DNA of 64,000 bases. It comes from Termitomyces sp. T153. Its lineage: Eukaryota > Basidiomycota > Agaricomycetes > Agaricales > Lyophyllaceae. The position numbers and the translations under genes are program-made. The stretch's first letter is position 1. Each line of letters opens with the position of its first letter. The stretch lies in NCBI GenBank assembly GCA_018296165.2, contig JACKQL020000003.1, forward strand, positions 1,488,001 through 1,552,000, given 5' to 3'. Positions 32,950 to 45,178 of the stretch are shown here, in pieces. The notes under the pieces were generated by a model. That model made no database searches. It saw only the letters and a list, made by a program, of their open reading frames with translations, and had not been told where the DNA came from.

Positions 32950-34460
32950 ATGTGTCAGATTATGATCAATATTGGCAATCTTACCACAAGATTGGGTATT
33001 CTCAAAGAAATCTTCTTGTGAAACTTTTCCTCAAATGATCTGTATTAAGCTAAGGTGGAAAAAACCACCATCAGACTGTAGAACACCATTTTTTGCCAAG
33101 ATAGACAATAAAGACAGATATTCATCAATGTTGGTGACATTAGTAACAAATTGGATGTCCTCAAAGCTCATGTACTTCCTCAAGAATATCTCAAGTAATT
33201 GTGCCTCCTAGTAGGCAAGGAACACAATAATAATGAGACCTGTACAAGATAATTTGATAAAATTTGGCAGAGAGCTCTGGAATGGCTGGCTGATGTTGGA
33301 TCCAGCCAGCAGACACTTGATCTGCTGGGCCACCTTTAGAAATTTTTCAATTGATGAAAGATCATGTGATTCAGTGTTTGATAAAAGGACCTATACAAGA
33401 CAATTTTATGAAGAGATGGTGAGAATTGATGGGGAGCTGTGGAATGGCCAACTGACATTGGGTCTGGCTGGTGGGAGTTGGCTCCAGTGAGCCATCTATG
33501 AGAGTTCTTCATCTCATGGAGTATCATGTGACCCAGTGTTTGACAAAAATGGAATTATACAATTGGACCTACAAAATGTCCTTGTTCCCAAAGCCCATAC
33601 CCAATGTCTGCCAGATATCTTCTCCAACAAAGAGATGAACAAAAACACTCTTTACTATAGAAGAGAGGGCAATTTTTGAACCATATAAGGAAATGTACCA
33701 GTAAGAGCCAAATTGTCAGGCCAGAACCACCATCTTCAGAGATAAAATCTTGACCAATATTTTCAACTACTGGGTCAGTAAAGGAACAACACCAGAAACT
33801 GGAGAAGAGTGGGCAGAGAAAATCAAGGTGAGTCCCCATTAACATTTGCTAAATCTGGACTTCTAATCTTTTTAGTTGGAAAGCTACATGGAAAATTCCT
33901 GGAGACAGTATAACCAGCATAAAGATCCAATGGTACTCATTCAAATTTCTGATAGAGATGTGGTCTGGCAGAAAATGTCAAGGGAAATTAACCAGGAGAT
34001 AAAAAAGTTGCTGGGTGTTGATGATCTTGACAGCCTCACAACAAAAAGGCATTTTCATAGTACAATGTGGCTGTAGAAAATGTTATGAATTGGCTAAGTC
34101 CAGGGGAGGAAAACTGCTTACAAAAGACAGCTGCTCAGTGGAGCTAGAAAGAAACTGTATTCAGTGCAACTTTGTAGTCCTTTTTTTCTTATTCCAAAGT
34201 TGTTATGTTGTTCTCCTCAACCTGGCAGCCATCCACCATCTGGTACCCATTGTCCAATATTCTTCTGTTCAGTGCAGCACCATTTGTTTTATGATCTGTC
34301 TATCTACTCTGCCCTGCACTATCTGCTATTTGTTCCTTGTTCCATGATCTGTCCTGATTCTTTATCTGAAAGGCAAACAAATATGGTTTGAAGTGGGTTG
34401 ATGATGCAGACATCCTTCATTTTAAAGAAATGGCCATGTTGAGCTGGACTATCTGCTAAA
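32950..34460 (+). pseudogene. KDZ companion gene, inverted partial copy
   Basis: Plus-strand frames match the gene at 20990-23790: EEMVRIDGELWNGQLTLGL, ETGEEWAEKIK, ESYMENSWRQYNQHKDPM, NQEIKKLLGVDDLDS and a KYGLKWVDDADIL block. The copy ends near 34460 inside the gene. The divergent arrangement with the KDZ fragment at 32105 is kept, so 22370-25390 and 32105-34460 form a large imperfect inverted repeat. Confidence 0.6.
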
Positions 34461-34554
34461 AACTTTGGAACAATTCTTACATGGTTGATTTGCAGTGGCT
34501 AGCCTCCAATAATAGATACACTAAGCCATTGGGGCCTTTATTGATCTTAAATCT

Positions 34555-34990
34555 GTCAAGGCAAACAGCTCAGTTGAGAGGTCCACTATTACCATAGTGC
34601 ATTATACCTGTGGGCCTCTGGGAGCTCAACAGTAAATTGTACCAATGCAACACTCCAGCATGCAGCTGGGATAGAAAGAGAGTGGCATTGGCCCATAGGA
34701 GGCTGATGGCAGGGCTTAGCCCAGAAATGGAGGTTGCAGGTGCTGGTGTAGGTGCCAATATAATGAGACATCTATGGCCACTAGTGATTTTGAGATACAA
34801 GCTCTAGTGTCCCCCACTGGCCTGGATGTCCTGCTACCCACAAGTCATGGTGCTGCTTTACAATGTGTTGATGGTGTTTGGTAGATAGGCCCAAGGTTCA
34901 TATCTTTGTACTCTGAAAATGCAACTCTGGAAATTGGACCTTGGGTATCTGCCAGACCAGCTGTTCAGCTATTTGTTGACATATGTGTGG
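34555..34990 (-). pseudogene. Gypsy integrase fragment
   Basis: Minus-strand frames match the zinc-binding and early core part of gypsy-1/-2 integrase: a HYIGTYTSTCNLHFWAKPC block, then IPAACWSVALVQF and a shifted VELPEAHRYNA block. Isolated, truncated on both sides by the KDZ copy and the copia LTR. Confidence 0.65.
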
Positions 34991-35025
34991 CCTCATATAT
35001 GATCTCTTAGTTTTTCTGCATATTA

Positions 35026-35348
35026 TGTTAGAAGTCCAGATCACAATCTAGAAAGACTGGATGTCAATACCTCAGTTCAGTAGAAATGACTATATTAGAC
35101 TGTACCTAGCAAGACTAAATATCAATATTAAGTAGAGTCAGTATGTGTGTAACATCAGATAATAAGTATTTACTCACCCTAACTTCAGTAGAAATGACTG
35201 AGGGTGCCATCTACAAGTAGCAAATATATATACAAGTGTGCAAACAATGTCCCATTGTTTGCAGTATGGTGGCAGACAATACCTGGCCATGTACAATGAG
35301 TGACTATGGTGGCATTGTCACTGTTTGTCCAGTGACCAACATCCAACA
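35026..35348 (-). repeat. Copia 3' LTR
   Basis: Plus-strand edges TGTTAGAAGTCC and CATCCAACA. It matches 41388-41709 over its whole length. Confidence 0.85.
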
Positions 35349-35397
35349 CTCCTCCTCACCATAGGCACTCCTCCTTGTGTGTAGAAGTATGGCATGA

Positions 35398-35765
35398 CTA
35401 TTTGAGACTAAGGCATGGACAAAGGTTTCTGAATGTGGAGAGAGGGAGTGGTTTCATGAATATGTTGGCAATGTTATCTTTGGAAGGAACTCTGATCAGG
35501 GTCAATTCCTGGGACTGGATGTGTTTGTGAAGTAAGTGGTATTTTATATCAATGTGTTTGATACATGCATGTAAGAGGGGATCTTCTGATTGAGCAATGG
35601 CAGAGTTATTATCACAATAGATGTGCATGGCTGAGGGTTTTGGTCAAAATTGATGTCCTTTAACAGGCCTTGGAGCCAAATGCACTTCTAGGCACTTTTG
35701 TATGCTGCCATATATTCAGCTTCACAGGATGAGGCCACAACTGTTTGCTGCTTCCTAACAGCCCA
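35398..35765 (-). pseudogene. Copia RNase H
   Basis: Minus-strand fragments read SSCEAEYMAAYKSA, MHIYCDNNSAIAQSEDPLLH, CIKHIDIKYHLLH and DNIANIFMKPLPLSTFRN, the ordered end blocks of copia RNase H. Catalytic-type Glu and Asp are still present, but frames are interrupted. Confidence 0.8.
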
Positions 35766-36678
35766 CAAAATTGCTCCAGACCTCATATTCTAAGTGTAGC
35801 CCCCAATGCTACACCTAGTATTGGGGCAGCTTGCCCAGTCTGAATCAGTATATCATGTGAGTGTCATGTCTAGATTGTGGCCACCTAAGTGGAGTTGTAG
35901 GTCTCATGTCCCTTTTAGGTATCAAACAAAGCAAATTGCAGCATTTGAGTGTGGGGTAGTGTAGGAATCCAAGTATTGTGTAAGTTGTTGGATGCTGAAA
36001 GCAATGTCAGGGTGCATGGATATTGCAAGGTATAGAAGGCAGCCCACTAACTGACAATATGGAATGCACTCAAGAGCCTGTTGCTCCTCCTGAGGTAGGT
36101 CTGTATGATTCTCCTGTCTCAACTTTGAATTTGGGTCCATGGGTAGGGATAACAGTGTTGTGTTCTTCTGTCCAAATTACTTGATGATGATCTTGTTGAT
36201 GAGTGCCTTCTGACAGAGTTTCACAATATGATTCTCCTAGTCCCATTCAACAGCAATGCCAACAATGAAGCAGAGCAAGCATAGGTCAGATATAGTCCAG
36301 ACTTGCCTCATTTGATTCTTGAATTGCTTGTTCTCATCCTTGTTACTTGCAATCAATAGAAAATCATCAATGTGTAGCACTGCAATTGTAGTTTCCTGGT
36401 CAGTGACTCAAAAGTAGATGCATGACTTGCATGCTAAATGCTTGAATCCCCATGACAACATATTCTCATTCACTGTACTGTTCCAAATCCTTCCCACTTG
36501 CTTCATTTCATAGAGCCCTCACACCAACATCCACACCCAATCCTTCTTCCCTTCTTCTCCAAATCCCTTTGGTTGCTTCATGTCTTGAACTTGAATTTCA
36601 TCTTCAGAGAGGACACCATATAGTAGAAAAGCTATCTTGATATCAATTTGTGTCATATGCCATCCTTTTGCTGCTGCT
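35766..36678 (-). pseudogene. Copia reverse transcriptase, C-terminal part
   Basis: Interrupted minus-strand frames hold the ID-K-AFL-G block (QIDIKIAFLYG), an RALYEMKQ block (normally LYGLKQ), the active-site region AVLHIDDFLLIASN (here still with two aspartates), and the late blocks LVGCLLYLAISMHPDIAFS and QYLDSYTTPHSNA. The part upstream in the gene continues beyond the nested solo LTR at 37857. Confidence 0.8.
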
Positions 36679-37856
36679 TGTCAGGTTCTGCTGACCATGG
36701 GGGCTCAGCTATACTGGGCAAGTCCTTACTAGGTGGATGTGATGTCCTGCACTGATAGCCTGGTGTTTGGGGAAGGTCTGGACTTCAGATACCTGTGAGG
36801 ATAAGCAAGGGGGAGCAGTCCAAATAAGTCTGGGGTGGTCTGGGGAAGTCTAAGACAAGGTATGGGGAAGGTTCAAACTTGAAGGGATGTCAAGCACAAG
36901 TCCAGAAGCAAGTACTGGAAGTACAGGGCAAATGGAGGCTATGCAAGTGGTGAGAGTGGGGCCAGAGTTTGATGGGGGATCAATTGATGTTCATGGGTCT
37001 TGGGACCAAGCAAGTAGCAAGGTCTGGAGTTGGTTTATGAATATTTGAGGTTTGTAATTGTAAGCATGGAGTTTGTAATGGCATTAAGGTTGAAGGGACT
37101 TAAACACAATAAGGGAAACAGAGTTGAACAAGACAAGATGGAGTCAGGGCAAGATTGAGATGAGAACAAGAATAGGTTCAAGTGGAGATACAAAATGATA
37201 ATGAGATAATAATGGAGATAGAGACAAGACAAGACTAGGAGACTGAGATAAGACTGGGGGACTGAGAGAAGAGGAAATGTAACATGGGACACAAAACACA
37301 AGAGAGAAACAATCAGAACATAGGTAACATGAAGCAATATCAGGACTAGAGTATGGGATGCTACTCTACAATTAATATACTGATTACTGGAACAGCTCTG
37401 GGGATAGCAGGTGGTCTGGCAGCAGGGCTTGTTGGGGTCCTGTGGAGCTGATGGGTGTCAGTTGTGATCAAGGGGTGGGCTGCAGTGATATACTGATGGA
37501 ATCATAATGAGATCAGTTGAGGACACAGGCTGTTCCAGGGTCATCATGATGCTCTGGAGCTGGTTGGGTAAGTCAGGATGACAAACTGGTGATGCACACT
37601 AGCATCAGTAACAGTGGGGGAGGGTTCTAGGGGCTCAGGAGAGGCAGGGGAAGCATCAAAGGCTGTGGAGAAGGTATCAGAGTTAGCTAGGGGGCCATCA
37701 GGTTTGCCAAAGAAGCATCAGAGTTACCCAGGGTGGGTGCCATGGGTGAACAAAGGTTGGGGGAGTCAAAGGGGGAGTTGGAGGGGTTGGGGGAGAACTC
37801 CAGGGGAGCAAGGTGGCTGGGAACAAGGTCCAGGGTTCTGGGAATGGGTGGTGACA
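36679..37856. mobile_element. Solo LTR, copy 2 (1178 bp), heavily eroded
   Basis: Begins TGTCAGGTTC and ends GGTGACA, in the same orientation as the copies at 11225 and 56630. Flanks CTGCT (36674-36678) and CTTCT (37857-37861) are a one-mismatch target duplication. Nearly all CpG sites of the sister copies are TpG or CpA here, and the 19-bp minisatellite is down to about two units (37236-37270). This is the oldest of the three insertions. Confidence 0.8.
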
Positions 37857-38545
37857 CTTCTAGATGCAATAAGATGTGCCATGATTCCATATGCACTGTG
37901 GATGAGGTCATCTTACTGTAATTACATCCATGGATTTGCTCATATCCTCAGAACACTAGTCATGCCTTGAACCAAACAGCACTCCCATGTTCAACACTTT
38001 TAATCTTGAAGATAGGGCAGCCTGTTCTGACTTTTTGTCTGGCTGGCACTACTGATTGTGGAACAAGTTTATACACACCCATGTTATGGAGGGGAATCAA
38101 GTTCATTGTGGTATGCCTTGGTCCATGCTTCCTTGTCTGCTGACAGCTTAGCCTCACTCCAAGTCCAGAGCTCATCCCTGATTTCTAGTTCCATGGAGTC
38201 ATTCTGAAGTTCTTCCACAGCTGATAGGAGATGCTCAAGGTCCTCCATTGATGCAACATTCATGAGATTAGGTAAGTCTGGGCTCTGATTGACTTCTCTG
38301 GGTGCTTGATTTGGCACTTCAGGGTGTTGTACCACAACTTGTTTGATAATTGGATCAGGAATGTTCCTAAGTTCACTCTGAGCTCATTCAGCTCTGGCTG
38401 TGCATACACAGTGCCCAGCTTCAATGGACTCTTGTACAGCTTGTTGCACTTGGGAAGGGGGCACATTGTCTGGATCAGCTCTGGCAGTCAGCACCTGGGT
38501 TTGGCTGGATCAGCATAGTTTTGGTATGTGTTCTGCCTCCTCTTT
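37857..38545 (-). pseudogene. Copia reverse transcriptase, N-terminal part
   Basis: The minus strand reads LHNMGVYKLVPQSVVPARQK, then RTGCPIFKIKSVEHG, the opening RT block of copia (usually GVWxLVPR ... I-C-WVFKxK). Upstream comes a Pro/Glu-rich linker. Interrupted by the solo LTR on its 3' side. Confidence 0.75.
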
Positions 38546-38554
38546 GTTTCCTGG

Positions 38555-39375
38555 CTAGTTGAAGGGTTCTAGGTGAGGCTGGTCAGCTCCTCCTGTGGGG
38601 ATAGGATTGTTCTCATCAAAAACATCACTATCCTGTGTTGACTGGCTGATGTGATCATGGGCAGAATGCTCTTCAGGTAGGGTGTTGTTGGGAATTGGCA
38701 CTGTAGGATGTGGATGTCTATTGTGGCTTTTGCAGAACCTGATGTGGTAAGTCTCATAAATTTTTCCTGTCCTTTTTTCACAACATCTGTAGGCCTTCAA
38801 GTTCTGTGCATAAACAACTAATATGCACTCAATTGATCTGGCATATATTTTTGGATTGTGTGTTGCTTGGATCAATATAAAGGATTTGCATCCAATTTTG
38901 TGCATATAAGAATAGTCTGGTTGTTGCCCCATCCATGCCTTGTGAGGGGTAATGCCCTGAAGTGATTTCAAAAGTGTCCTTTTGTGGAGATGTGATTCCA
39001 TAAGATAAAACTTGTCCCACATGTTTGGTGGGCATTCAGCTCCTATTCTCATTGCATGAGCCTTTCTCATAATGGTTTGATGCATATGTTCAACCTGGCC
39101 TATATGAGCCAGTGTGTAAGCTGTGCCAAATTGATGTTCTGAGCCTTGAGACAGCAACCACTCCTCCATTTTATGCCCTTCAAGTTTGCCATTGTGACCA
39201 GTTTAATATACACCAAGATCATGACCATTTCAATATACACCAAGCTTTCCTTGGATCTTGTTCTCCTTGCAATTTGCCATGCCTTCATGTGAGACAATGC
39301 TTTGCATTTGCTCTTAAGCATAATAGTCCAGTGCTCACTCATGAAATCATCAATCAGATTCATTACCTATAGATA
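38555..39375 (-). pseudogene. Copia integrase core and C-terminal region
   Basis: Minus-strand frames contain a NLIDDFMSEHWTIMLKSK block (normally FIDDFSR) and, in another frame, GSEHQFGTAYTLAHIGQVEH, where family members have TAPYTxxQNGxxER, then GAECPPNMWDKFYLMES and GCKSFILIQ. These are ordered copia integrase motifs. Several stops. Confidence 0.75.
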
Positions 39376-39730
39376 CCCATTCCAAGATACAACAGATTGC
39401 AGCCCTGTCAGGCCCACCCAGACAATCTCAAGCTTCCATTTGGCCCTCTGCCCCTCCTCCCACATCTTAAGCACTGCAGTCCTGGTCTGTTTTCCAAAGA
39501 TGCATGAGTCACACTTGGCAGGCTTGGAAGAGAAGGTAGAGGGCATATCTGGAACCAATCCAGCTTTAGCCATGTCGATGATGGTTTGGAAGTTAGCATG
39601 TCCAAGACATTGGTGCCAGGTTCCAAGGATTGCAACATGTTGGGATGTTAAAGCACAATGTTCAGTGAGTGCTGAACCAAGATTCGGAGAGTAGAGGTGC
39701 TGATTTTTAATGAGTGGGCCTTGCACAATG
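39376..39730 (-). pseudogene. Copia GAG-pre-integrase zinc region
   Basis: The frame reads WHQCLGHANFQTIIDMAKAG, then CDSCIFGKQTRTAV. This is the HHCC-type region before the integrase core (normally WHxRLGH ... C-x2-C-x-GK). The first position after Q is Cys for the usual Arg, another CpG-type change. Confidence 0.75.
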
Positions 39731-39799
39731 ATTGCCTGAGTGGTTCTCTTGATAATTTTGATGCTTGTATCATTGAAAAAGGAGTCAAGGCCAGACTGA

Positions 39800-40230
39800 G
39801 TGATGAGGGAGCTGACAGATACAAGGTGGACTGTTGCATTATGGATATACAGAGCATCTTCCAGTACAATGTTTGATCCTTTTGCAACATGGAGTCAGAT
39901 ATTGCCAATGCCAATTGCAGGAACTGAGGACCTGCCAAGTCCTTTAACAATGCATGGTGGAAGTGGGTGTAGAGTGAGGAAGTTGTCATGGCACAGGGAT
40001 ATGTGTACTATGGCTCTGGAGTTGACTAGGAATGGCATTGAGTTCAAGGAGGTGAGTGGTGTGCACTTTGCCTGGAGGACTGGAGATACATCTGCAGCAA
40101 GTATGTTATCTTGGATTGGTTTAGTGTATTCAGCCCAGTCAACAGTTATCCTCACTTCTTTTAAGGCCATAAACCCTGCATTCTCCCAGCATTCAGTTGA
40201 GAATTCAGATACCAGAGTGTGCACCTGCTA
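39800..40230 (-). pseudogene. Copia protease
   Basis: The block MPFLVNSRAIVHISLC corresponds to the copia protease active site (normally xLDSGAxxHI). Asp is Asn and Gly is Arg, both G-to-A changes, so the protease is inactive. Between Gag and the pre-integrase region as expected. Confidence 0.75.
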
Positions 40231-41380
40231 AGTTGCTACACCCACAAATGTTGTGGTCTCAGATGGGGCTAAGAGCTGCCCAAGATTTGATGGGTTGACA
40301 TACCATAGTTTGCTGTCTATCCCAATGATGGCCGCATAGGATTTTGCTGGGTTGTCTGTGGTACTGTCCAATTTTTTCTTTAAAGCTTTCTGAGCAGCCT
40401 GTGCTCCAGTGATTGACTTCCCAGCCATCCCTCTTCCTTTCTGTACACAGAAAGGTTTCAAATGCCCTTGACATGGTTGTCCATGCAAATGGCAGTTCTC
40501 ACAACATACTGTGCCTGGACTGTGATTATGTCCAGGCAAGTTGCTGTCATGAGATCTGATCCCCCCTTTAATGTTTATAGCTGTCATGTGGGCAAAGTTG
40601 GCTTTGGAGTTGATGATATTCTACACATTCTCCATGAGAAGTTGAATGTCAGTCCACTTGTATGGTAATGTTGCCAGACTCTTACTGAGGAGGGTGGAGA
40701 CTGAGTTTTGGAGCACTTCAAATGCTGGGTTGTTAAGACTATTCAAGAGAGCAATGCAGGTGAAGAGGTCCATGTTAATGGTACCAATGTCAAAGGTCCT
40801 TTTAACAATGTCAGAAATGTGACTGGCCATAACTGGCAGGAATTCCAATTGGGAGCAGTATGTAGATAGAACTTTCTGTAGCAGAGTAACCTGTTTGATG
40901 GTCCCTCCCTTTGTGTGCAAGTCTTGAGGTCCTTGAAGCAGTGGTGATTGCAATGTTCAACATCATCTAGAGCAGATTTCATGAAAGTGATTGCAAGGCA
41001 ATCATTCATGCTCCAGTTGCCATAGGTGCAAGGTTCTGTGCTTTGGGTAGGGCACAAAAGGAGAGGGCTAAAGACATACACATAGATACCATTCAGTATC
41101 ATAGCATCTTTTAGTCTCTTGACTCACTGGGTGAAGTTGCTGTTGGCACAGCTATATTTTGTGTCATCCCACCTATGGCAAATGATGCACTCAGGCATGG
41201 AAGGATTTGAGGCATTGCTAGGTAGACAGTGGTGAATAGTTCTGAAGTCATTGTGTGCCTTTCAAATAGACAAAGAGATCAAGGATGTAATGTATGCAAC
41301 ACAATGTGTGTGAGATAAGATTAAATAGTTGACCTGGATTTCAAATGTTCAACACTTCAGAAAGTCATTGAGCAATCACC
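40231..41380 (-). pseudogene. Copia Gag with zinc-knuckle remnant
   Basis: Blocks include SALDDVEHCNHH (usually a WxxL Gag domain), LLQKVLSTYCSQLEFL and, near 40500, CENCHLHGQPCQGH followed by KGRGMAGKS, a degenerate CCHC knuckle in which the His position is Gln. Directly downstream of the 5' LTR. Frames are broken. Confidence 0.65.
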
Positions 41381-41387
41381 CATAACC

Positions 41388-41709
41388 TGTTAGAAGTCCA
41401 GATCAGGATCTAGCAAGACCAAATGTCAATACCTCAGTTTGGTAGAAATGACTATATTAGACTGGACCTAGCCAGACCAAATGTCAATACTAAGTACAGT
41501 CAGTATGTGTGTAACATAAGATAATAAGTATTAACTCACCCTCAGTTCAGTAGAAATGACTGAAGGTGCCATCCACAAGTACCAAATATGTATACAAGTG
41601 TGCAAACAATGCCCTATTGTTTGCAGTATGGTGGCAGACAATACCTGGCCATGTACAATGAGTGAATATGGTGACATTGTCATTGTTTGTCAGTGACCAA
41701 CATCCAACA
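41388..41709 (-). repeat. Copia 5' LTR
   Basis: Matches 35026-35348. On the minus strand the sequence after the LTR edge reads GGTTATGGGTG, a candidate primer-binding site; the primer tRNA was not determined. Confidence 0.8.
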
Positions 41710-41759
41710 TACTATGCTTGCATTCACACTATGACTATCTCAGATGGAGAATCTTATTT

Positions 41760-42960
41760 CTTGAGTCAAAATATACATTCATATCACTTTTCCCATATTG
41801 CCATGTTGAGAGAATCTGTGGGCCAAATCTGTTCATATAAGTGGCTTTCTAGCCAATGGAGCACATTTCAGTCACAAGTAGTGGCAGCCAGTCACAATAA
41901 ACCATGTTAGCCAGTGACAGACCTGCTGCTGGTCTACTCATACAAGTGGATTAGGGTAATTCTCAATGATCTGGTCAAAGGAATCTGCTGGATAGGCATA
42001 GTACAACATGTTGTCAGGCCTCCACAGCACTGTATCATACACTACATTGTGGGGATTCTGCTATGGTGTAGCAGACTCCACCAGTGCCATAGGATACCAC
42101 ACAAAATGTGTTCTGCTGTACTGTATGACACACTACATATGTATGTCTCCATGTGTTCTTCTGTCCTTACCCATCCTGATCTTGCTCTCCAAGGCAATGA
42201 TGGTTTCCCAAGACTACCAGGTCCACCAAGTAACATGGTCCAAACCTCCCAAGAATTGGAAATGCTTGTCTGAGACTATTTGAACAGTTATTATAGTAAA
42301 TATGCTGTCTGGGTTCTTTGGATTTCTCTCACTGAAGAATGCTCAGAAATTGGCCCATGGACTGCATCACATGCCCAGAAGCTGGAGATCAAGGCTGTTT
42401 ACAATAAATTTCCATTTTTGGAGTGGATTCCTGATTCAGCTGCCATTTTCAAAGTTTTTGCCATTTGGAATCAGGGTTGGACTTTTTCTGTTGTGCTGTA
42501 CAATTGTTTCCCAAGCTTCTGAAACCTCTGAAGTGTCACACCTGTCCTAGAGAATTCCTCAGACTTGTTCTCTTTGGATCTCTGTCTGCCAGGTGAGTAG
42601 TCATGCCTATAGACACTGTACAGTATTGAATATACTTTGGATATCCCTCTGCCAGTTGTGCCATCAAGCCACAGCCTGCAGAGGCTGCCCTTACAGAAAA
42701 TGCATCATGTTTCTATGACAAATCTGCTTCATGCAATGTTATGTGGATGAGTTGTGGAGAATTTATTGATTCAGGATCTCTTCCTGAATCTCTGGAATTA
42801 AAGGATCCCTACAATCTTGATCAGTTAGAGCTGTTGCACCCTCTGAAGTTCTGGAGAGACCATCAGGAACTATGTGGATCCAGTGATACCTTCCAGTGGA
42901 AGGTTTATGTGAACAAGAATAAGGACAAGGTTGTGGAGACACTGAGTTTTACCTGATACA
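41760..42960 (+). pseudogene. KDZ companion gene, third partial copy, split by a gypsy LTR
   Basis: Plus-strand frames match the C-terminal half of the gene at 20990-23790: SSVLTHPDLALQGNDGFP, PSNMVQTSQELEMLV, DYLNSYYSKYAVWVL, an added stretch EWIPDSAAIFKVFAIWN, then after the LTR LELKDPYNLDQLELLHP and SSDTFQWKVYVNKNKDK. The extra stretch may be original sequence lost from the first copy. Confidence 0.6.
42534..42695 (+). repeat. Short gypsy LTR fragment
   Basis: Contains AGACTTGTTCT at 42561 and ends TGCCCTTACA at 42695, giving the 135-nt R-U5 segment shared by all gypsy LTRs here. The U3 is nearly absent (start uncertain, TGTCACACC at 42534). It sits inside the KDZ companion gene. Confidence 0.65.
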
Positions 42961-43300
42961 TTGATGGATGACTTTGAAAAGGAAAATCTTTAACAGCTTG
43001 TCATTTCTTGCAGTAGTCAGTACTTACATATTAGACTACTCGTGTACAGTTTGCAATTCATGTAATAGTCCACAGACAAGAAAGCAGACATGCAGACACA
43101 ATTTAGATGCGATGATCATTAGAGCATGTCACTGGAACTCAGGATCTGTATCAAACCTGAGCTGCTAAGTCCCATATCACACCATGTCACATTCAATGCA
43201 AATGAATGTCCTCAACCTTAGTAATATAGTAAACACTATCTGGAACAAACGCTTAAGGACAGCTGGGTAGGAGCCTGGACCAATACCCATTTATTATTAA
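42961..43300. other. Transition from KDZ-derived to host-like sequence
   Basis: No gene was recognised. CpG becomes more frequent towards 43250, where the inverted duplication begins. Confidence 0.4.
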
Positions 43301-43309
43301 ATAACACTG

Positions 43310-43620
43310 TCAGTGATTATGTGGCGCATTCCCTCCGTTTTGCGAATGGCTGCACTTAAGTATTCAGATTTGAATTTGACACTCAGAGTAAACAATAAAC
43401 GAGGTTGGAATGCAATCTGTTCTACGTGATCTTTGATCATAAGACCTGTTATAACTTGAAGCACCATCAAAAAGGGTTTTCGTAAGTTGGAGAACACCGT
43501 TCATCGTCTCAAGTTGCTGTGATTCCTGAAAGGTCGTGATTGAAAGGTCATTCCAAGTCTGTGCTATAAGGACAGCGTGAGATTCTACAAACAATCAGAT
43601 CAAGATCAGAGAAGTCATTG
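43310..43620 (-). other. Unidentified conserved segment downstream of aquaporin A'
   Basis: The minus strand holds overlapping open frames, one with AQTWNDLSITTFQESQQLE and another with FQPRLLFTLSVKFKSEYLS. The homologous segment at 3900-4310 is also recognisable but more broken. It could be part of an adjacent gene that was duplicated with the channel. No family recognised. Confidence 0.3.
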
Positions 43621-43766
43621 AGAAAAACCAAACCTATAGATCACAGATAAGATTAATGAGAAAGAGATGAGAGCTGAATTCTCTGACTAAACCGCCGAAA
43701 CAAGAGAGTTGCTTGAAGAACTAAATTGTACCATCAGACAAAAAGCCCAAGATGATAGGTCGGTAA

Positions 43767-45125
43767 TTACGATGTGTTGAAAAATCCATCATCTTCATTA
43801 TACAAGAAAGCGTCATAAAATAGAGCACCGAACTGGGCACCCAAGAACGGAGCAATAATGGGGCACCAGATCCAATATTGGCTAAATTGATGATCAGACC
43901 ATGCCTTTGGGAATGAACAACCAAACAATTACTGACTGACGGAATGTATAAACAGCCTTTCCCCAACCAACCATTGATGTCAAGAGACGAGGACCAAGAT
44001 CACGCGCAGGATTTACTGCAAAGCCTGTTGTCATATTAAATGAATATCATACCAGACTTGAGAGACTCTCAACACTTACCAGTATCCATACCAAGGCCGG
44101 CAGCTATACCGATGAAGGTAATGAATAACGCCAAGGGAAGCAAGCCGGCAGGTGTGGGTACGTTGCCACGATCTGTTAAGGCGAGAATAACGAAAACCAA
44201 GATGGAAGTCGCAAGGAACTCAGAGAAAAAAGCTGATACATTAGTCACGTAGTCCGCCTAAGGTCTGAGAATGAATACAGATCATTTTGATAGAAATAAA
44301 ATTGAGCTTACCGCAAAGGTCGAGAATAAGCCCGCGGTTTTGAGTGTCCGGATACCTCTTCCGCCTTCAAAGACGTCGAGTGCATGGAAGTAATTAGCGT
44401 AGACGATTGCAGCCCCGACAAGCGCGCCCATCAATTGTGCGAAGATATAAGCTACAATAGAAGATGAGACAGATTACAAATCTGGTGCAGCTAAACAGTA
44501 TATGACTAACCTGGTACCTTCTTCCAGGGGAATTTGCGCCAGGCCGCCATTGCCAATGTTACCTGTCATTTTTAGTGAGATACGACCGCTGATTAGAAAA
44601 AAGCGCATACTGCAGGGTTGATGTGGCCACCGGAGATGCCACCACTAACCCAGACCCCCAATGCGATAGCTTCAAAGAATTATCAACATCATAATCATAC
44701 TAGGACTAGAAGAGGAGAACAATTCTTATGGAAGCAACTCACCAGCACCCCATCCCAAGGTCACACTGCTCCAGTCCTGGAACGAATGGTCAGATCTCAG
44801 CCTGGTTGATTGAAATATGTGGGTAACGCACACCCTTGGGAGAAGAAGATACTCCAGCGTTGCTCGACAAAACAGTTTGACAATTGACCCCGAGGCCAAA
44901 GATGGTGAGAAGCATGGTTCCAGCAAATTCAGCAGCAGGTTCCCGAAGCATCTGCCTGTATTATGGTCAGGAACCGCGCACAAGCCCACGAATGGTGTCG
45001 ACACACCTGTATGATGACCACCAGTTCTTACGAGTGGTGTTCTCTCTCGAAGTCAAAAATGACCCATCAGTTTTAACATTGGGAGCTCGAGAGACAGTTG
45101 AAGTATTGGATTCGGATCGAGACAT
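43767..45125 (-). CDS. Aquaglyceroporin-like MIP channel, copy A' (intact)
   Basis: The same nine-exon gene as copy A, on the opposite strand, with ATG at 45125 and stop TAA at 43767-43769; about 302 aa. All donors checked are GT, including intron 8, which is GC in copy A. Pore motifs are complete: SGGHINPA and NPARDLGPR, so the selectivity-filter arginine (243) is present, and the helix-4 glutamate (189) is present in FFSEFLATS. The start [12 protein letters not shown] is preceded by a TATA motif. It should be a functional membrane channel of the glycerol-facilitator branch; substrate unknown. Its neighbours are mobile elements on both sides, and MITE-like repeats lie about 550 bp upstream. 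Confidence 0.88.
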
Positions 45126-45171
45126 CTTTTGGGATACGACTCGCTCAAAAAATTCTTGGACTGTGGATGCA

Positions 45172-45178
45172 TTATATA
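45172..45178 (-). promoter_or_regulatory. TATA box of aquaporin A'
   Basis: TATATAA on the minus strand, 47 bp upstream of the ATG at 45125, conserved with copy A. Confidence 0.5.

Larger units (their letters stand above)
35026..41709 (-). mobile_element. Ty1/copia retrotransposon, complete but dead
   Basis: Two LTRs of 322-323 bp (35026-35348 and 41388-41709) flank, in minus-strand order, Gag, protease, integrase, reverse transcriptase and RNase H, which is the copia order. Flanks TATTA (35021-35025) and TACTA (41710-41714) are a one-mismatch 5-bp target duplication. A solo LTR (36679-37856) is nested in the RT. CpG is almost absent, all domains carry stops, and the two LTRs differ at many sites, so insertion was old. 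Confidence 0.85.
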
